Positions 1 through 7,535 of a stretch of 64,000 nt of DNA are shown here, piece by piece. Within the stretch, counting starts at the first letter, position 1; every line of letters starts with the position of its first letter. Where the stretch lies: the NCBI RefSeq assembly GCF_014200395.1, contig NZ_JACHBS010000001.1, positions 2,170,001 to 2,234,000 of the forward strand, written 5' to 3'. Below the pieces are notes generated by a model. It saw only the letters and a list, made by a program, of their open reading frames with translations. It was not told where the DNA came from and searched no databases. The DNA comes from Microcella frigidaquae. Lineage in GTDB: Bacteria > Actinomycetota > Actinomycetes > Actinomycetales > Microbacteriaceae. Made by a program: the position numbers and the translations under genes.

Positions 1-1
1 G

Positions 2-1207
2 TTCGCCGCTCGGCAGGGCGAGAACGCGTGGACGGCCGCGAGCCCCGGCTACCTCGACTTCGCTCGGCTGTGGGACGCCCACTGGTACTACATCATCAGC
101 GTCGTCGGGTATCCCAGCGAGATTCCGCGCGATGAGAACGGGCTCGCCGGCGAAAGCGCCTGGGCCTTCATGCCGGTCTACCCGGGGCTCATCCGGGTCG
201 GCATGGCGCTCACGGGCGACACCTCGCCGCAGGGCTTCGCCGCGGTTGCGGTGACGATCTCGGTGGCCGCGAGCGCGGTCGCCGCGCTGCTGTTCTTCCG
301 CCTCTGCCGCCGGTGGCTCAGCGAGGGCACGGCCCTGCTCGCGACGGCCCTGCTGTGCGTCGCGCCGCTGTCGCCGATCGTCCAGGTCGGCTACGCCGAG
401 AGCCTGCACCTCGCACTGCTGTTCGGGGCGCTGATCCTCGTGCTCGACCGCCGCTGGGTGCTCCTGCCGGTCGTCGTCACCGTCATGGCGCTGACGCGGC
501 CGAGCGGGCTCGCCTTCGCCCTGCTGCTCGCGCTCGTGTGGGGGTGGCGCTGGTGGACCCGGCGCGATGAGCCCTTCCCGCCCCTCGAGCGGGTGCGCCT
601 GGGACTCGCGGCGGTCATCGCGGGGCTCGCCGGGCTCGCCTGGCCGGGAATCGTCGCGGTCGGCACCGGCGAGCTGCGCGGGTACCTCGAGACCGAGCTC
701 GCGTGGCGCCGCCCGTACATCGGCGAGGGCGAGCTGCTGCCGTTCATGCCCTGGGTCGAGGGGGCCGGCTGGTGGGGCGGGCAGGTCTGGTGGCCGAACC
801 TGCCGCTCGCGGGGGTGCCGTTCTCGGGGGGCGAGGTGCTCGGGGTGAGCATCCTGATCGGGATGCTGGCCTTCGCCGCGCTCTCCTTCGGCCTCCCGGC
901 CATGCGGCGCATGCCGCTCGAGCTGCGGTTCTGGCTGATCGCCTACGCGCTGTACCTGCTCGCCGTGTTCTTCCCGCAGTCGAGCACGTTCCGCCTGCTG
1001 GTGCCGCTGGCGCCCGCGCTGGGCGCGCTCGCGCTGGGCATCGCGAGCGTCGGCACGGGGCGGGTCGGCGGTCGCTGGTCGCCGCCGATCGTGCGGGGTG
1101 CACGCGTCGCGCTGGCGGTGCTCGCACTCGGTCTCGGCATCGCCGGCCAGATCGCCTGGGTGCATGTCGGCTGGTGGGTCGACGGCTACGACTGGACACC
1201 GCCGTGA
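2..1207 (+). CDS. Mannosyltransferase-like membrane protein, 5' end outside window
   Basis: The reading frame is open from the first full codon of the window, so the true start lies upstream. The N-terminal part seen here carries WDAHWYY and ESAWAFMPVYP, which resemble the WD-x-WY and FFPLYP motifs of the PIG-V/GPI mannosyltransferase-2-like family. The rest is a chain of hydrophobic segments with short Arg-rich cytoplasmic loops, as expected for a GT-C fold polyprenyl-phosphate-sugar transferase working at the outer face of the membrane. In actinobacteria such enzymes usually glycosylate lipids or cell-envelope polymers; the substrate here cannot be read from the sequence. It ends in PP-stop. 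No neighbour on its right side is obviously linked to it. Confidence 0.75.
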   Translation, partial: FAARQGENAWTAASPGYLDFARLWDAHWYYIISVVGYPSEIPRDENGLAGESAWAFMPVYPGLIRVGMALTGDTSPQGFAAVAVTISVAASAVAALLFFRLCRRWLSEGTALLATALLCVAPLSPIVQVGYAESLHLALLFGALILVLDRRWVLLPVVVTVMALTRPSGLAFALLLALVWGWRWWTRRDEPFPPLERVRLGLAAVIAGLAGLAWPGIVAVGTGELRGYLETELAWRRPYIGEGELLPFMPWVEGAGWWGGQVWWPNLPLAGVPFSGGEVLGVSILIGMLAFAALSFGLPAMRRMPLELRFWLIAYALYLLAVFFPQSSTFRLLVPLAPALGALALGIASVGTGRVGGRWSPPIVRGARVALAVLALGLGIAGQIAWVHVGWWVDGYDWTPP

Positions 1208-1339
1208 CGCACTGACGAATAGTCGCCGAACAGTCGCTGTACCCGGGGTGAGACCGCTCTCCGCCCGGCCTCTCGATTTAGCCGTTGAGCATCCGTAAGG
1301 GATAATGGAAGCAGGATTTCAGCGAAAGGGGGAGGCCGA

Positions 1340-1507
1340 ATGGCTGCCATGAAGCCCAGGACCGGCGACGGACCGATGGAGGCTGTCAAGGAGGGTCGCC
1401 TCATCATCGTGCGCGTCCCGCTCGAGGGCGGCGGCCGCCTGGTCGTCTCGGTCAACGACGACGAGGCCCGCGAGCTGCACGACGCTCTCGCTGCCGCCAT
1501 CGGTTGA
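1340..1507 (+). CDS. DUF3117 family small protein
   Basis: A 55-aa protein starting MAAMKPRTGDGPMEA and containing RLVVSVNDDEA, the typical signature of DUF3117, a family nearly restricted to actinobacteria and of unknown function. The start is chosen because a strong purine-rich ribosome site (GGGGGAGG) lies 4 bases before the ATG. A likely promoter has a -10 box GATAAT at 1301-1306, so the mRNA would have a leader of about 25-30 bases, unlike many neighbours that look leaderless. It stands alone on the plus strand, followed by the convergent O-methyltransferase. In Mycobacterium tuberculosis I recall a DUF3117 gene close to the sigE/tatB region, so the placement may be ancestral. Confidence 0.88.
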   Translation: MAAMKPRTGDGPMEAVKEGRLIIVRVPLEGGGRLVVSVNDDEARELHDALAAAIG

Positions 1508-1561
1508 CCGGAGACCCCTCCGACGACCCGCTCGGCCTCGTTGAGCTGATCCGGGGTGCGC

Positions 1562-2191
1562 TCAGCGGGCGGTGACGATCTGCAGCAGACCGTCGCCGAC
1601 CGGTGACACCGCGGTGCGAACGGCCGTCGACTCGAGCAGCTCGGCGAGGATGCCGCGCAGCTCAGCCGTGACGCCGTCGCGCCGGGCGGGGTCGGGCACC
1701 GCATCGTGCCACAGCGCGTGCGGCAGCAGCACCGCCCCGCCGGGGCGGACGAGCCGCAGCGCATGCTCGAGGTACTCGGCGATCGAGGCCGGGTCGGCGT
1801 CGATCAGCACGGCGTCGTAGCTGCCCTCGTTCATCCGGGGCAGCACCTCGCTCGCGCGGCCCGTGATGAGGCGCACCCGCGCCGCCGGGTGCCCGGCGTC
1901 GGTGAAGTGCCGACGAGCCGCCTCGTGGTGGTCAGCCTCGACGTCGATCGACGTGAGCTGCGCATCCGGAGCGCCCTGCAGCAGCCACAGGCCGGAGACC
2001 CCGACGCCCGTGCCGATCTCGATGAGCTGCTCGGCCGCCAGGGCCGCGGTGATGACCGCGAGCTGCGCGCCGGTGGCCGCGCTGATCGGCTCGACGCCGA
2101 GCTCGAGCGACTGCGCGCGCGCGCCGCGGATGACGTCGGGTTCGACCGTGCGGTCCTCGACGAACTTCCACGACAGATCTTTGCTGGCCAC
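1562..2191 (-). CDS. O-methyltransferase (class I SAM-dependent)
   Basis: A 209-aa protein with the Rossmann SAM-binding motif LIEIGTGVGVSGLWLL, the acidic strand SIDVEADHHEAA and the strand DAVLIDAD, matching the methyltransf_3/caffeoyl-CoA O-methyltransferase-like family. The start is a GTG (VASKDLSW) preceded by GAAGGAGCATC, a good ribosome site. It is divergent from tatB, 63 bases away. The orientation and pairing match the Rv1220c-like methyltransferase that in mycobacteria lies next to sigE; no sigma factor is found here. The substrate is unknown. The last residues are IVTAR. Confidence 0.85.
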   Translation of the reverse strand: MASKDLSWKFVEDRTVEPDVIRGARAQSLELGVEPISAATGAQLAVITAALAAEQLIEIGTGVGVSGLWLLQGAPDAQLTSIDVEADHHEAARRHFTDAGHPAARVRLITGRASEVLPRMNEGSYDAVLIDADPASIAEYLEHALRLVRPGGAVLLPHALWHDAVPDPARRDGVTAELRGILAELLESTAVRTAVSPVGDGLLQIVTAR

Positions 2192-2254
2192 GATGCTCCT
2201 TCTCGACGCCCAGCCTAGGGCGAACCTCCCGGCTGGCCCCGGTATTCTCGAGGG

Positions 2255-2632
2255 GTGTCCTGGGGCCTGACGTTCGAGAAGCTGCTGCTCATCGGACTCA
2301 TCGCCGTGCTCATCATCGGCCCCGACCGCCTGCCGGGGTACGCCGCCCAGTTCGGCCGGTTCGTGCGGACCGTGCGCGACATGGCCAATGGCGCGAAGCA
2401 GCGGATGCGGGACGAGATGGGCCCGGACTACGACGACGTCGACTGGAAGAAGCTCGACCCGCGGCAGTACGACCCGCGCCGCATCATCCGCGAGGCGCTG
2501 CTCGAGGACGAGGCACCGCCCACCCGGCCTGGCGCCGTGGCGGCGGCCGCACCCCGCGAGTCGGCCTACGCGCAGCGGCAGCGGCTGATCCGCGAGGGGC
2601 GCCCGGCGCCGTTCGACCCCGAGGCGACCTAG
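2255..2632 (+). CDS. tatB: Sec-independent protein translocase TatB
   Basis: A 125-aa protein with one N-terminal membrane helix (about residues 5-22), then the hinge GPDRLPGYA and an amphipathic helix FGRFVRTVRDMANGAKQRM, the layout of TatB. It would pair with TatC for recognition of twin-arginine signal peptides; TatA and TatC are not in this window. The C-terminal half is acidic and then disordered, as in other actinobacterial TatB proteins. The GTG start lies six bases after TATTCT (2243-2248), so the message is probably leaderless. The stop overlaps the end of the convergent lysR-type gene by four bases. Confidence 0.9.
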   Translation: MSWGLTFEKLLLIGLIAVLIIGPDRLPGYAAQFGRFVRTVRDMANGAKQRMRDEMGPDYDDVDWKKLDPRQYDPRRIIREALLEDEAPPTRPGAVAAAAPRESAYAQRQRLIREGRPAPFDPEAT

Positions 2633-3615
2633 GCGCTCGCGCTCCAGAGACCGGCGCCACCGACGGTCGGGATCGCCGCCGTGACCGTGCGCGGCTCGCC
2701 GACCGTGCGGTAGCCCTCCATGACGCGCTCGGCCTCCGCCTGCAGCAGCTCGATCACCCGGCGCACGCTCGGCCGCTCGGCGCGGTCGGCCCGCAGCAGC
2801 GCCGAGATCTGCCGTTCGGCCGAGAGACCGGTGATGGGACGCGTCACGATGCCGTTGCCGTGGCTGCGGGTGGTGAAGCGGGGCAGGATGGCGATGCCGA
2901 CGCCGGCGGCGACGAGGCGCTCGACGATGATGTTGTCCATGATCCGCTGCACGATGCGCGGCTCGCGGCCGACGACGGCCGCCAGGCGGTCGTGCACGCG
3001 GTCGTAGGGATAGCCGAGCGGCGCCCCGATCCAGTCCTCGTCGATGAGGTCGGCCGGGCGGACGACGCTCTTCTCGACCAGCCGGTGCCCGGCGGGCAGC
3101 GCCACGTCGAAGGGCTCGGTCATGAGCGGTACGACGGTCAGCCCCTGCTCGCTCCAGTGCGCGGGGATCCCCTGCGAGTCGGCGAGCACGAGGTCGTAGT
3201 CGGGGGTCAGCATCGCGAACTCGGGCTGCGGCAGGTCGTGGTCGGTGACGACGATCTCGAGGCCCGGCTCCTCGCGCGCGGCGAGCAGCACTCCGGGCAG
3301 CAGCATCTGCCCGGCGGTGGGGAAGGTGCTGACGGTGACGATGCCCTGCGGGCTCGCCGCGAACTCCTGCCACAGCGCCTCGGCGGCCTCGATCGCGACC
3401 GCGATGCGGCGCGCGGTGTCGGCGAGCGCGAGCCCCGCGCCGGTGAGCACGAGCCCGCGACCCCGGCGCTCGGTCAGGGGGACGCCCACCTCGGCCTCGA
3501 GCACCTTCAGCTGCTGCGAGACGGCGGATGCGGTGCGGTGCGTGGCCCGGGCGACCGCGGTGATGCTGCCGCGGTCGGCGAGCTCGCGCAGCAACTGCAG
3601 GCGGCGGACATCCAT
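2629..3615 (-). CDS. LysR-family transcriptional regulator
   Basis: A 328-aa regulator with an N-terminal winged helix-turn-helix (residues about 1-60, LLRELADRGSITAVARATHRT followed by SAVSQQLKVLE) and a C-terminal periplasmic-binding-like effector domain starting near VTVSTFPTAG. The inducer cannot be predicted. The ATG sits six bases downstream of TAGTAT (3622-3627), pointing to a leaderless transcript. It is divergent from the 37-aa membrane peptide gene at 3725, across a 109-bp AT-richer spacer that probably holds its operator. LysR proteins usually control such a divergent neighbour and themselves. Confidence 0.9.
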   Translation of the reverse strand: MDVRRLQLLRELADRGSITAVARATHRTASAVSQQLKVLEAEVGVPLTERRGRGLVLTGAGLALADTARRIAVAIEAAEALWQEFAASPQGIVTVSTFPTAGQMLLPGVLLAAREEPGLEIVVTDHDLPQPEFAMLTPDYDLVLADSQGIPAHWSEQGLTVVPLMTEPFDVALPAGHRLVEKSVVRPADLIDEDWIGAPLGYPYDRVHDRLAAVVGREPRIVQRIMDNIIVERLVAAGVGIAILPRFTTRSHGNGIVTRPITGLSAERQISALLRADRAERPSVRRVIELLQAEAERVMEGYRTVGEPRTVTAAIPTVGGAGLWSASA

Positions 3616-3724
3616 GCCGCAATACTAAAGCAGAACTGCACTGTTACTTCAGAAAGTATCGATTGTGCTAAAGCATCGCGGGCACTGGAATAAGAGTGTT
3701 CAGGAAACCAAGGAGACCCCCGCC
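3616..3724. promoter_or_regulatory. Divergent promoter region of lysR-type gene and 37-aa peptide
   Basis: This spacer is clearly richer in A+T than the flanks. It holds the leaderless -10 box of the LysR gene (TAGTAT on the minus strand at 3622-3627). It also holds two direct copies of CTAAAGCA, each followed after a few bases by GCACTG (starting near 3625 and 3669), which could be regulator half-sites. The plus-strand gene has a conventional ribosome site AAGGAG at about 3709-3714. No experimental operator is known to me. Confidence 0.5.
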
Positions 3725-3838
3725 ATGACCGCTCTGCTCGTCATCATCGCTCTGCTCGCCGCTGCTCCCGTCGTCTCGACGGTCGTCGTCGCGAGCCGCG
3801 ACGGCTACCGTCGCGTGCCGGCGATCGAGCGCTACTAG
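3725..3838 (+). CDS. 37-aa single-pass membrane peptide
   Basis: The short frame reads MTALLVIIALLAAAPVVSTV at its start and ends with RDGYRRVPAIERY. It has one hydrophobic helix followed by a basic RDGYRR tail, so it should sit in the membrane with the tail in the cytoplasm. The AAGGAG ribosome site ten bases before the ATG, the strong GC3 bias and the dedicated divergent LysR regulator argue that it is translated. Similar short peptides with an RDGYRR-type tail occur in other actinobacteria as far as I recall, without a known function. Its stop codon overlaps the convergent mrp gene by four bases. Confidence 0.6.
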   Translation: MTALLVIIALLAAAPVVSTVVVASRDGYRRVPAIERY

Positions 3839-4989
3839 GCCCGGGAGGATCCCGCGTCGCGGGGTGCGAGCGAGAGCTTGCGCCCCGCGAGCCCGCGGGG
3901 CCGCCGCGCCAGCTCGGACGCCAGTCGCCGGATCGCCGCTCCCGCCGGGTCGCCCTCCGCGCCCGGGGTTCCGAGCACGATTGGCTCGCCCGCGTCGCCG
4001 CCCTCGCGCAGCGCCACGCTGAGCGGCACCTGCGCCAGCAGCGGCACCTCCAGCCGCGCGGCCGTCTCGGCTCCGCCGCCCGAGCCGAACAGCTCGAGCA
4101 CGCTGCCGTCGGGTTGCGCCAGCCCGGCCATGTTCTCCACGACGCCGATCACCGTCTGCCCCGTCTGCCGGGCCACCAGCCCCGAGCGCTCGGCCACATC
4201 GGCCGCCGCCCGCTGCGGCGTCGTCACCACCACCACCTCGGCGTGCGGCATCAGCTGCCCCACCGAGATCGCCACATCGCCCGTGCCGGGCGGCATGTCG
4301 AGCAGCAGCACATCGAGGTCGCCGAAGTGCACGTCGGTGAGGAACTGCTGCACCGTGCGGTGCAGCATCGGCCCGCGCCAGGAGACGGCCGTGCGGGCAT
4401 CCACGAACATGCCGATCGAGATCACCGCGACCCCGTGCGCGCGCGGCGGCATGATCATGTCGCCCACCCGCGTCGGCTTCGCGTCGGCGATGCCGAGCAG
4501 CGCCGGGATCGAGAATCCGAAGACGTCGGCGTCGACCAGCCCGACCCGCAAGCCCTCCTGCGCCAGGGCGACGGCCAGGTTGGCCGTGAGCGTCGACTTG
4601 CCGACGCCGCCCTTGCCGCTCGTGATCGCGATGACCCGGGTCAGCGAGTCGGCCGTGAACGGGTGACCCGAGGGCCGGGCGCCGCGTAGCCGCGCGATGA
4701 GCGCGTCGCGCGTGGCAGCATCCATGACCCCGACGTCGACCGTGACCGGTCCGACCCCGTCGACGCTCTCGGCTGCCGCCCGCACGTCGCGCTCGATCGC
4801 GGTCGCGGCCGGGCAGCCGACGATCGTCAGACGCAGGTCGATCTGCACGGCGTCGCCGTCGACGCGGATGCTCGGCACCATGTCGAGCTCGGTGACCGGC
4901 CGCCGGATCTCCGGGTCGATGACGCGCTCGAGTGCGGCCCGCACGCGCCCCGCGAGGTCGTGCGCCGGGCCCGAGGGCTCAGCGCTCAT
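3835..4989 (-). CDS. mrp: Mrp/NBP35-type ATPase, putative iron-sulfur carrier
   Basis: A 384-aa protein. Residues 1-100 form a MIP18/DUF59 domain with the conserved cysteine in TIVGCPAA. The rest is a P-loop ATPase with the deviant Walker A GKGGVGKST near residue 124 and the Mrp signature LLLDMPPGTGD. It would bind ATP and carry or insert Fe-S clusters in the cytoplasm. The CxxC pair that bridges a cluster between Mrp monomers in proteobacteria is absent: the region reads VVENMAGLAQPDGS. I recall the same absence in mycobacterial Mrp. It is the last gene of a three-gene minus-strand operon with the DUF1003 and CBS proteins, and its 5' end overlaps DUF1003 by 11 bases. Confidence 0.9.
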   Translation of the reverse strand: MSAEPSGPAHDLAGRVRAALERVIDPEIRRPVTELDMVPSIRVDGDAVQIDLRLTIVGCPAATAIERDVRAAAESVDGVGPVTVDVGVMDAATRDALIARLRGARPSGHPFTADSLTRVIAITSGKGGVGKSTLTANLAVALAQEGLRVGLVDADVFGFSIPALLGIADAKPTRVGDMIMPPRAHGVAVISIGMFVDARTAVSWRGPMLHRTVQQFLTDVHFGDLDVLLLDMPPGTGDVAISVGQLMPHAEVVVVTTPQRAAADVAERSGLVARQTGQTVIGVVENMAGLAQPDGSVLELFGSGGGAETAARLEVPLLAQVPLSVALREGGDAGEPIVLGTPGAEGDPAGAAIRRLASELARRPRGLAGRKLSLAPRDAGSSRA

Positions 4990-5608
4990 CGGTCCGCGGA
5001 GCCCCGGAGCTGCTCACGTCGCCCGCGCCGCTCTGCGCTCGCTCAACATCCGCTCGCTCAGCATCCGCTCGCTCAGCATCCGCTCGCTCAACATCCTCAC
5101 GATCGCGGCGATCCAGCTCGTCCAGCAGTGCTCGCAGCTCGGTGCGCAGGTGGTCGCGGGTGACGACCTCCTTCAGCGCCAGCCGCAGGGCGACCACCTC
5201 CCGGGCGAGGTACTCGGTGTCGGCCAGGTTGCGCTCGGCGCGCTGGCGGTCCTGCTCGATCTGCACGCGGTCACGGTCGTCCTGACGGTTCTGCGCGAGC
5301 AGGATCATCGGGGCCGCGTAGGAGGCCTGCAGCGACAGGATCAGCGTCAGCAGGGTGAAGTTCAGCGCCCGCGGATCGAACTGGGCCTCGACCGGCGCCA
5401 CGGTGTTGTAGACCAGCCACACCGTGACGATGACGGTCATGCCGACCAGGAACCAGGGCGTGCCCATGCCGCGTGCGAAGGCCTCGGAGAACCGGCCCAT
5501 GCGGTCGTTGCCGGTCGAGAAGCGCGGCACGAGCGGGGTGCGCAGGCCCTTCGGCGAGTCGAGCCGCACCTCGGGCCGGCGCTCGCGCCGACGATCGCGC
5601 GCCGCCAT
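4979..5608 (-). CDS. DUF1003 membrane protein
   Basis: A 209-aa protein with two membrane helices (TPWFLVGMTVIVTVWLVYN and LNFTLLTLILSLQASYAAPM), a conserved DRDRVQIEQDRQRAERN segment and a coiled-coil tail, matching DUF1003. The function is unknown; the family often sits next to Mrp and MgtE-like genes in actinobacteria. The C-terminus contains a run of four near-identical five-residue units (DVERA/DAERA), encoded by a 15-bp tandem repeat. The ATG overlaps the stop of the upstream CBS gene in a TGATG arrangement, so translation is probably coupled. Confidence 0.85.
   Translation of the reverse strand: MAARDRRRERRPEVRLDSPKGLRTPLVPRFSTGNDRMGRFSEAFARGMGTPWFLVGMTVIVTVWLVYNTVAPVEAQFDPRALNFTLLTLILSLQASYAAPMILLAQNRQDDRDRVQIEQDRQRAERNLADTEYLAREVVALRLALKEVVTRDHLRTELRALLDELDRRDREDVERADAERADAERADVERAQSGAGDVSSSGAPRTDER
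5036..5095 (-). repeat. Four tandem 15-bp units inside the DUF1003 gene
   Basis: Four copies of CGCTCGCTCA(A/G)CATC follow each other without gaps at 5036-5050, 5051-5065, 5066-5080 and 5081-5095. On the coding strand each unit encodes D(V/A)ERA, extending a charged coiled coil. The unit length is a multiple of three, so copy-number change would keep the frame. Confidence 0.9.
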
Positions 5609-6912
5609 CAGCGGCCCTCCTCGGGGCGGATGCGGGCAGCGGGCGCGGCGGCGCGGCGGCGCGGCGGCACCGTCGTGTCATGGTCGGCGCTGCGCCAGTC
5701 GTCGGGCAGCAGGTAGTCGAGCACGTCATCGATGGTGACCACGCCCACCAGGCGGTGGTTCTCGTCGACGACGGGCAGCGAGACGAGGTCGTAGCTGGCC
5801 AGGCGGCGCGAGACCTCGGCGGCCGAGGTGTCGGGCCCGACCGGCTCGATGCTGCGGTCGATGATCGTGCCGAGGCGCTCGTGCGGCGGGTAGCGGAGCA
5901 TCCGCTGGAAGTGCACCATGCCCAGGAACCGCCCGGTCGGCGGCTCGTAGGGCGGTAGGGTGACGCAGATCGCCGCGCCGATGGCGGGCGCGAGCTCGTG
6001 GCGGCGGATCAGCGCGAGGCCCTCCGCCACGGTGGCGTCGGCCGAGACGATGATGGGCTCGGTGGTCATGAGACCGCCGGCGGTGTCGGCGTCGTAGCTG
6101 AGCAGGAAGCGGACGTCCTCCGCCTCCTCCGGGTCCATGAGCTCGAGCAGGTGCTCACCGCGCACGGTCGGCAGCTGGGCGATGAGGTCGGCCGCGTCGT
6201 CGGGCTCCATCTGGTCGAGCACGTCGGCGGCGCGCTCATCGTCGAGCTGGGCGATGATCTCGACCTGCGCGGTCTCGGGCATCTCCTCCAGGGCGTCGGC
6301 GAGGCGCTCGTCCGAGAGCTCCTCGGCGACCTCGATGCGGCGCGTCTCGGGCAGCTCGAGCAACGAGGTGGCGAGGTCGGCCGGCAGCAGCTCGTTGTAG
6401 GAGGCGACGAGGTGCTCGGCGCTCTGCGGCACGGCCCCGGTGGTCTGCTCGATGACGTCGCCCCAGCGCACGAACATCGTCGCGCCCTTCGCGAAGGGCG
6501 CCGGCACGCTGCGCGGCTTGCGCACGAACAGCTGGTCGACCGTCCACTCGCCGAGGCCCGACTCGACGATCGCGACGTCCTCGATGGTCGCGGAACCGCC
6601 GCCGTCACGCAGCTGCACGCCGCGACCCACGAGCTCGGCGAGTACGCGCACCTCGCCGCCGCGCTGGGCGAAGCGGCGCAGGTTGATCAGGCCGGTCGTG
6701 ATGACCTGGCCGCCGCTCATGCTCGTCACCCGGCCGATCGACACGAACACCCGGCGCCGGCCCGGAACCTCGACGACGAGGCCGATGACGCGCGGCGGGT
6801 CGTTGCGGCGGTAGACGACCAGAACGTCGCGCACGCGACCGACGCGGTCGCCGACGGGGTCGAAGACCGCGCATCCCGCGAGGCGGGCGACGAAGACGCG
6901 GGTGCTGCTCAC
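5608..6912 (-). CDS. Soluble PRC-barrel/MgtE N-domain/CBS-pair protein
   Basis: A 434-aa protein. Residues about 1-140 look like PRC-barrel repeats (VFDPVGDRVGRVRDVLVV). They are followed by the superhelical MgtE N-domain (LLPADLATSLLELPETRR, LLELMDPEEAEDV) and a CBS pair (LMTTEPIIVSADATVAEGL and LVSLPVVDENHRLVGVVTIDDVLDYLL). The magnesium-channel membrane domain of MgtE is missing, so this is a cytoplasmic sensor-like protein that may bind Mg2+ or nucleotides, not a transporter. It begins the CBS-DUF1003-mrp operon. The GTG start is six bases after TAAGGT on the minus strand (6919-6924), suggesting a leaderless mRNA. Confidence 0.85.
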   Translation of the reverse strand: MSSTRVFVARLAGCAVFDPVGDRVGRVRDVLVVYRRNDPPRVIGLVVEVPGRRRVFVSIGRVTSMSGGQVITTGLINLRRFAQRGGEVRVLAELVGRGVQLRDGGGSATIEDVAIVESGLGEWTVDQLFVRKPRSVPAPFAKGATMFVRWGDVIEQTTGAVPQSAEHLVASYNELLPADLATSLLELPETRRIEVAEELSDERLADALEEMPETAQVEIIAQLDDERAADVLDQMEPDDAADLIAQLPTVRGEHLLELMDPEEAEDVRFLLSYDADTAGGLMTTEPIIVSADATVAEGLALIRRHELAPAIGAAICVTLPPYEPPTGRFLGMVHFQRMLRYPPHERLGTIIDRSIEPVGPDTSAAEVSRRLASYDLVSLPVVDENHRLVGVVTIDDVLDYLLPDDWRSADHDTTVPPRRRAAAPAARIRPEEGR

Positions 6913-6948
6913 GGCACAACCTTATCGGCGGGCTGTCAGAATGGCCTG
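6913..6948. promoter_or_regulatory. Short divergent leaderless promoter pair
   Basis: Only 36 bases separate the two divergent GTG starts. A minus-strand box TAAGGT (6919-6924) and a plus-strand box CAGAAT (6937-6942) each sit exactly six bases from their start codon. Neither gene has a Shine-Dalgarno sequence. Both messages are therefore likely to begin at the start codon. Confidence 0.6.
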
Positions 6949-7467
6949 GTGAGCACTCCGAGCCTCTTCGGCCGCCGTCCGGCCGCGCCGCCGACTGTCC
7001 CGCAGGGCGACGTGCTCGGCGAGTACGCGACCTACCCGGAGGCCCAGAAGGTCGTCGACCGGCTCGCCAAGGCCGACTTCGCGGTCTCGGGCATGGCGAT
7101 CGTCGGCAGCGACCTGAAGACCGTCGAGCGCATCACGGGTCGCATGACCTACGGGCGCGCCGCGATCGCGGGGGCGGCGAGCGGCTCGTGGGTGGGCCTG
7201 TTCTTCGGGCTCGTGCTGTTCTTGTTCTCGCCCGCGCCCGACTTCTCGCTCGTGCTCGCCGCGGCGCTCATCGGGGCCGGGTTCGGCATGATGCTCGGCA
7301 TCGCCTCCTACGCGGTCAACCGCCGCCGCCGCGACTTCAGCTCGACCCATCAGGTGCTCGCGGGCTCGTACCAGGTGATCATCGACCCGAGCCAGACGGC
7401 GCGGGCGCGTCTCGCGCTCGCCGAGTCGACGGCGCAGGCCGCGGCCGAGGAGAGCGCGGGAGACTAG
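6949..7467 (+). CDS. General stress protein 17M-like membrane protein
   Basis: A 172-aa protein starting with GTG (VSTPSLFGRRPA). The first half carries a 17M-type domain (GEYATYPEAQKVVDRLAKAD, VSGMAIVGSDLKTVERITGRM). The second half has two glycine-rich membrane helices (WVGLFFGLVLFLF and FGMMLGIASYAV), so the domain is tethered to the membrane. The role is unknown, possibly linked to stress. It is divergent from the CBS/DUF1003/mrp operon, the same orientation that I recall for Rv1234 in M. tuberculosis. The leaderless -10 box is CAGAAT. Confidence 0.8.
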   Translation: MSTPSLFGRRPAAPPTVPQGDVLGEYATYPEAQKVVDRLAKADFAVSGMAIVGSDLKTVERITGRMTYGRAAIAGAASGSWVGLFFGLVLFLFSPAPDFSLVLAAALIGAGFGMMLGIASYAVNRRRRDFSSTHQVLAGSYQVIIDPSQTARARLALAESTAQAAAEESAGD

Positions 7468-7479
7468 ACGCCGGGCCGC

Positions 7480-7535
7480 GGGCGCGCGTCAGCGCGACCG
7501 TGAAGGGTGCTGTCGGGCGCGCGTCAGCGCGACCG
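7480..7535. repeat. 21-bp direct repeat spanning the pepP stop codon
   Basis: Two identical 21-bp copies lie at 7480-7500 and 7515-7535 and share the core GCGCGTCAGCGCGACCG. The right copy contains the last codons and stop (TCA on the plus strand, 7524-7526) of the aminopeptidase gene. The left copy is a duplicate lying in the convergent intergenic space. Confidence 0.85.

Noticed and set aside
5036..5095. CRISPR-like array
   Set aside because: The units are 15 bp, directly adjacent with no spacers, and lie in frame within the DUF1003 coding sequence.
5998..6948. Possible N-terminal extension of the stress-like protein through the divergent CBS gene
   Set aside because: The extension overlaps the whole opposing gene and has no domain; the GTG at 6949 with CAGAAT six bases upstream is a better start.
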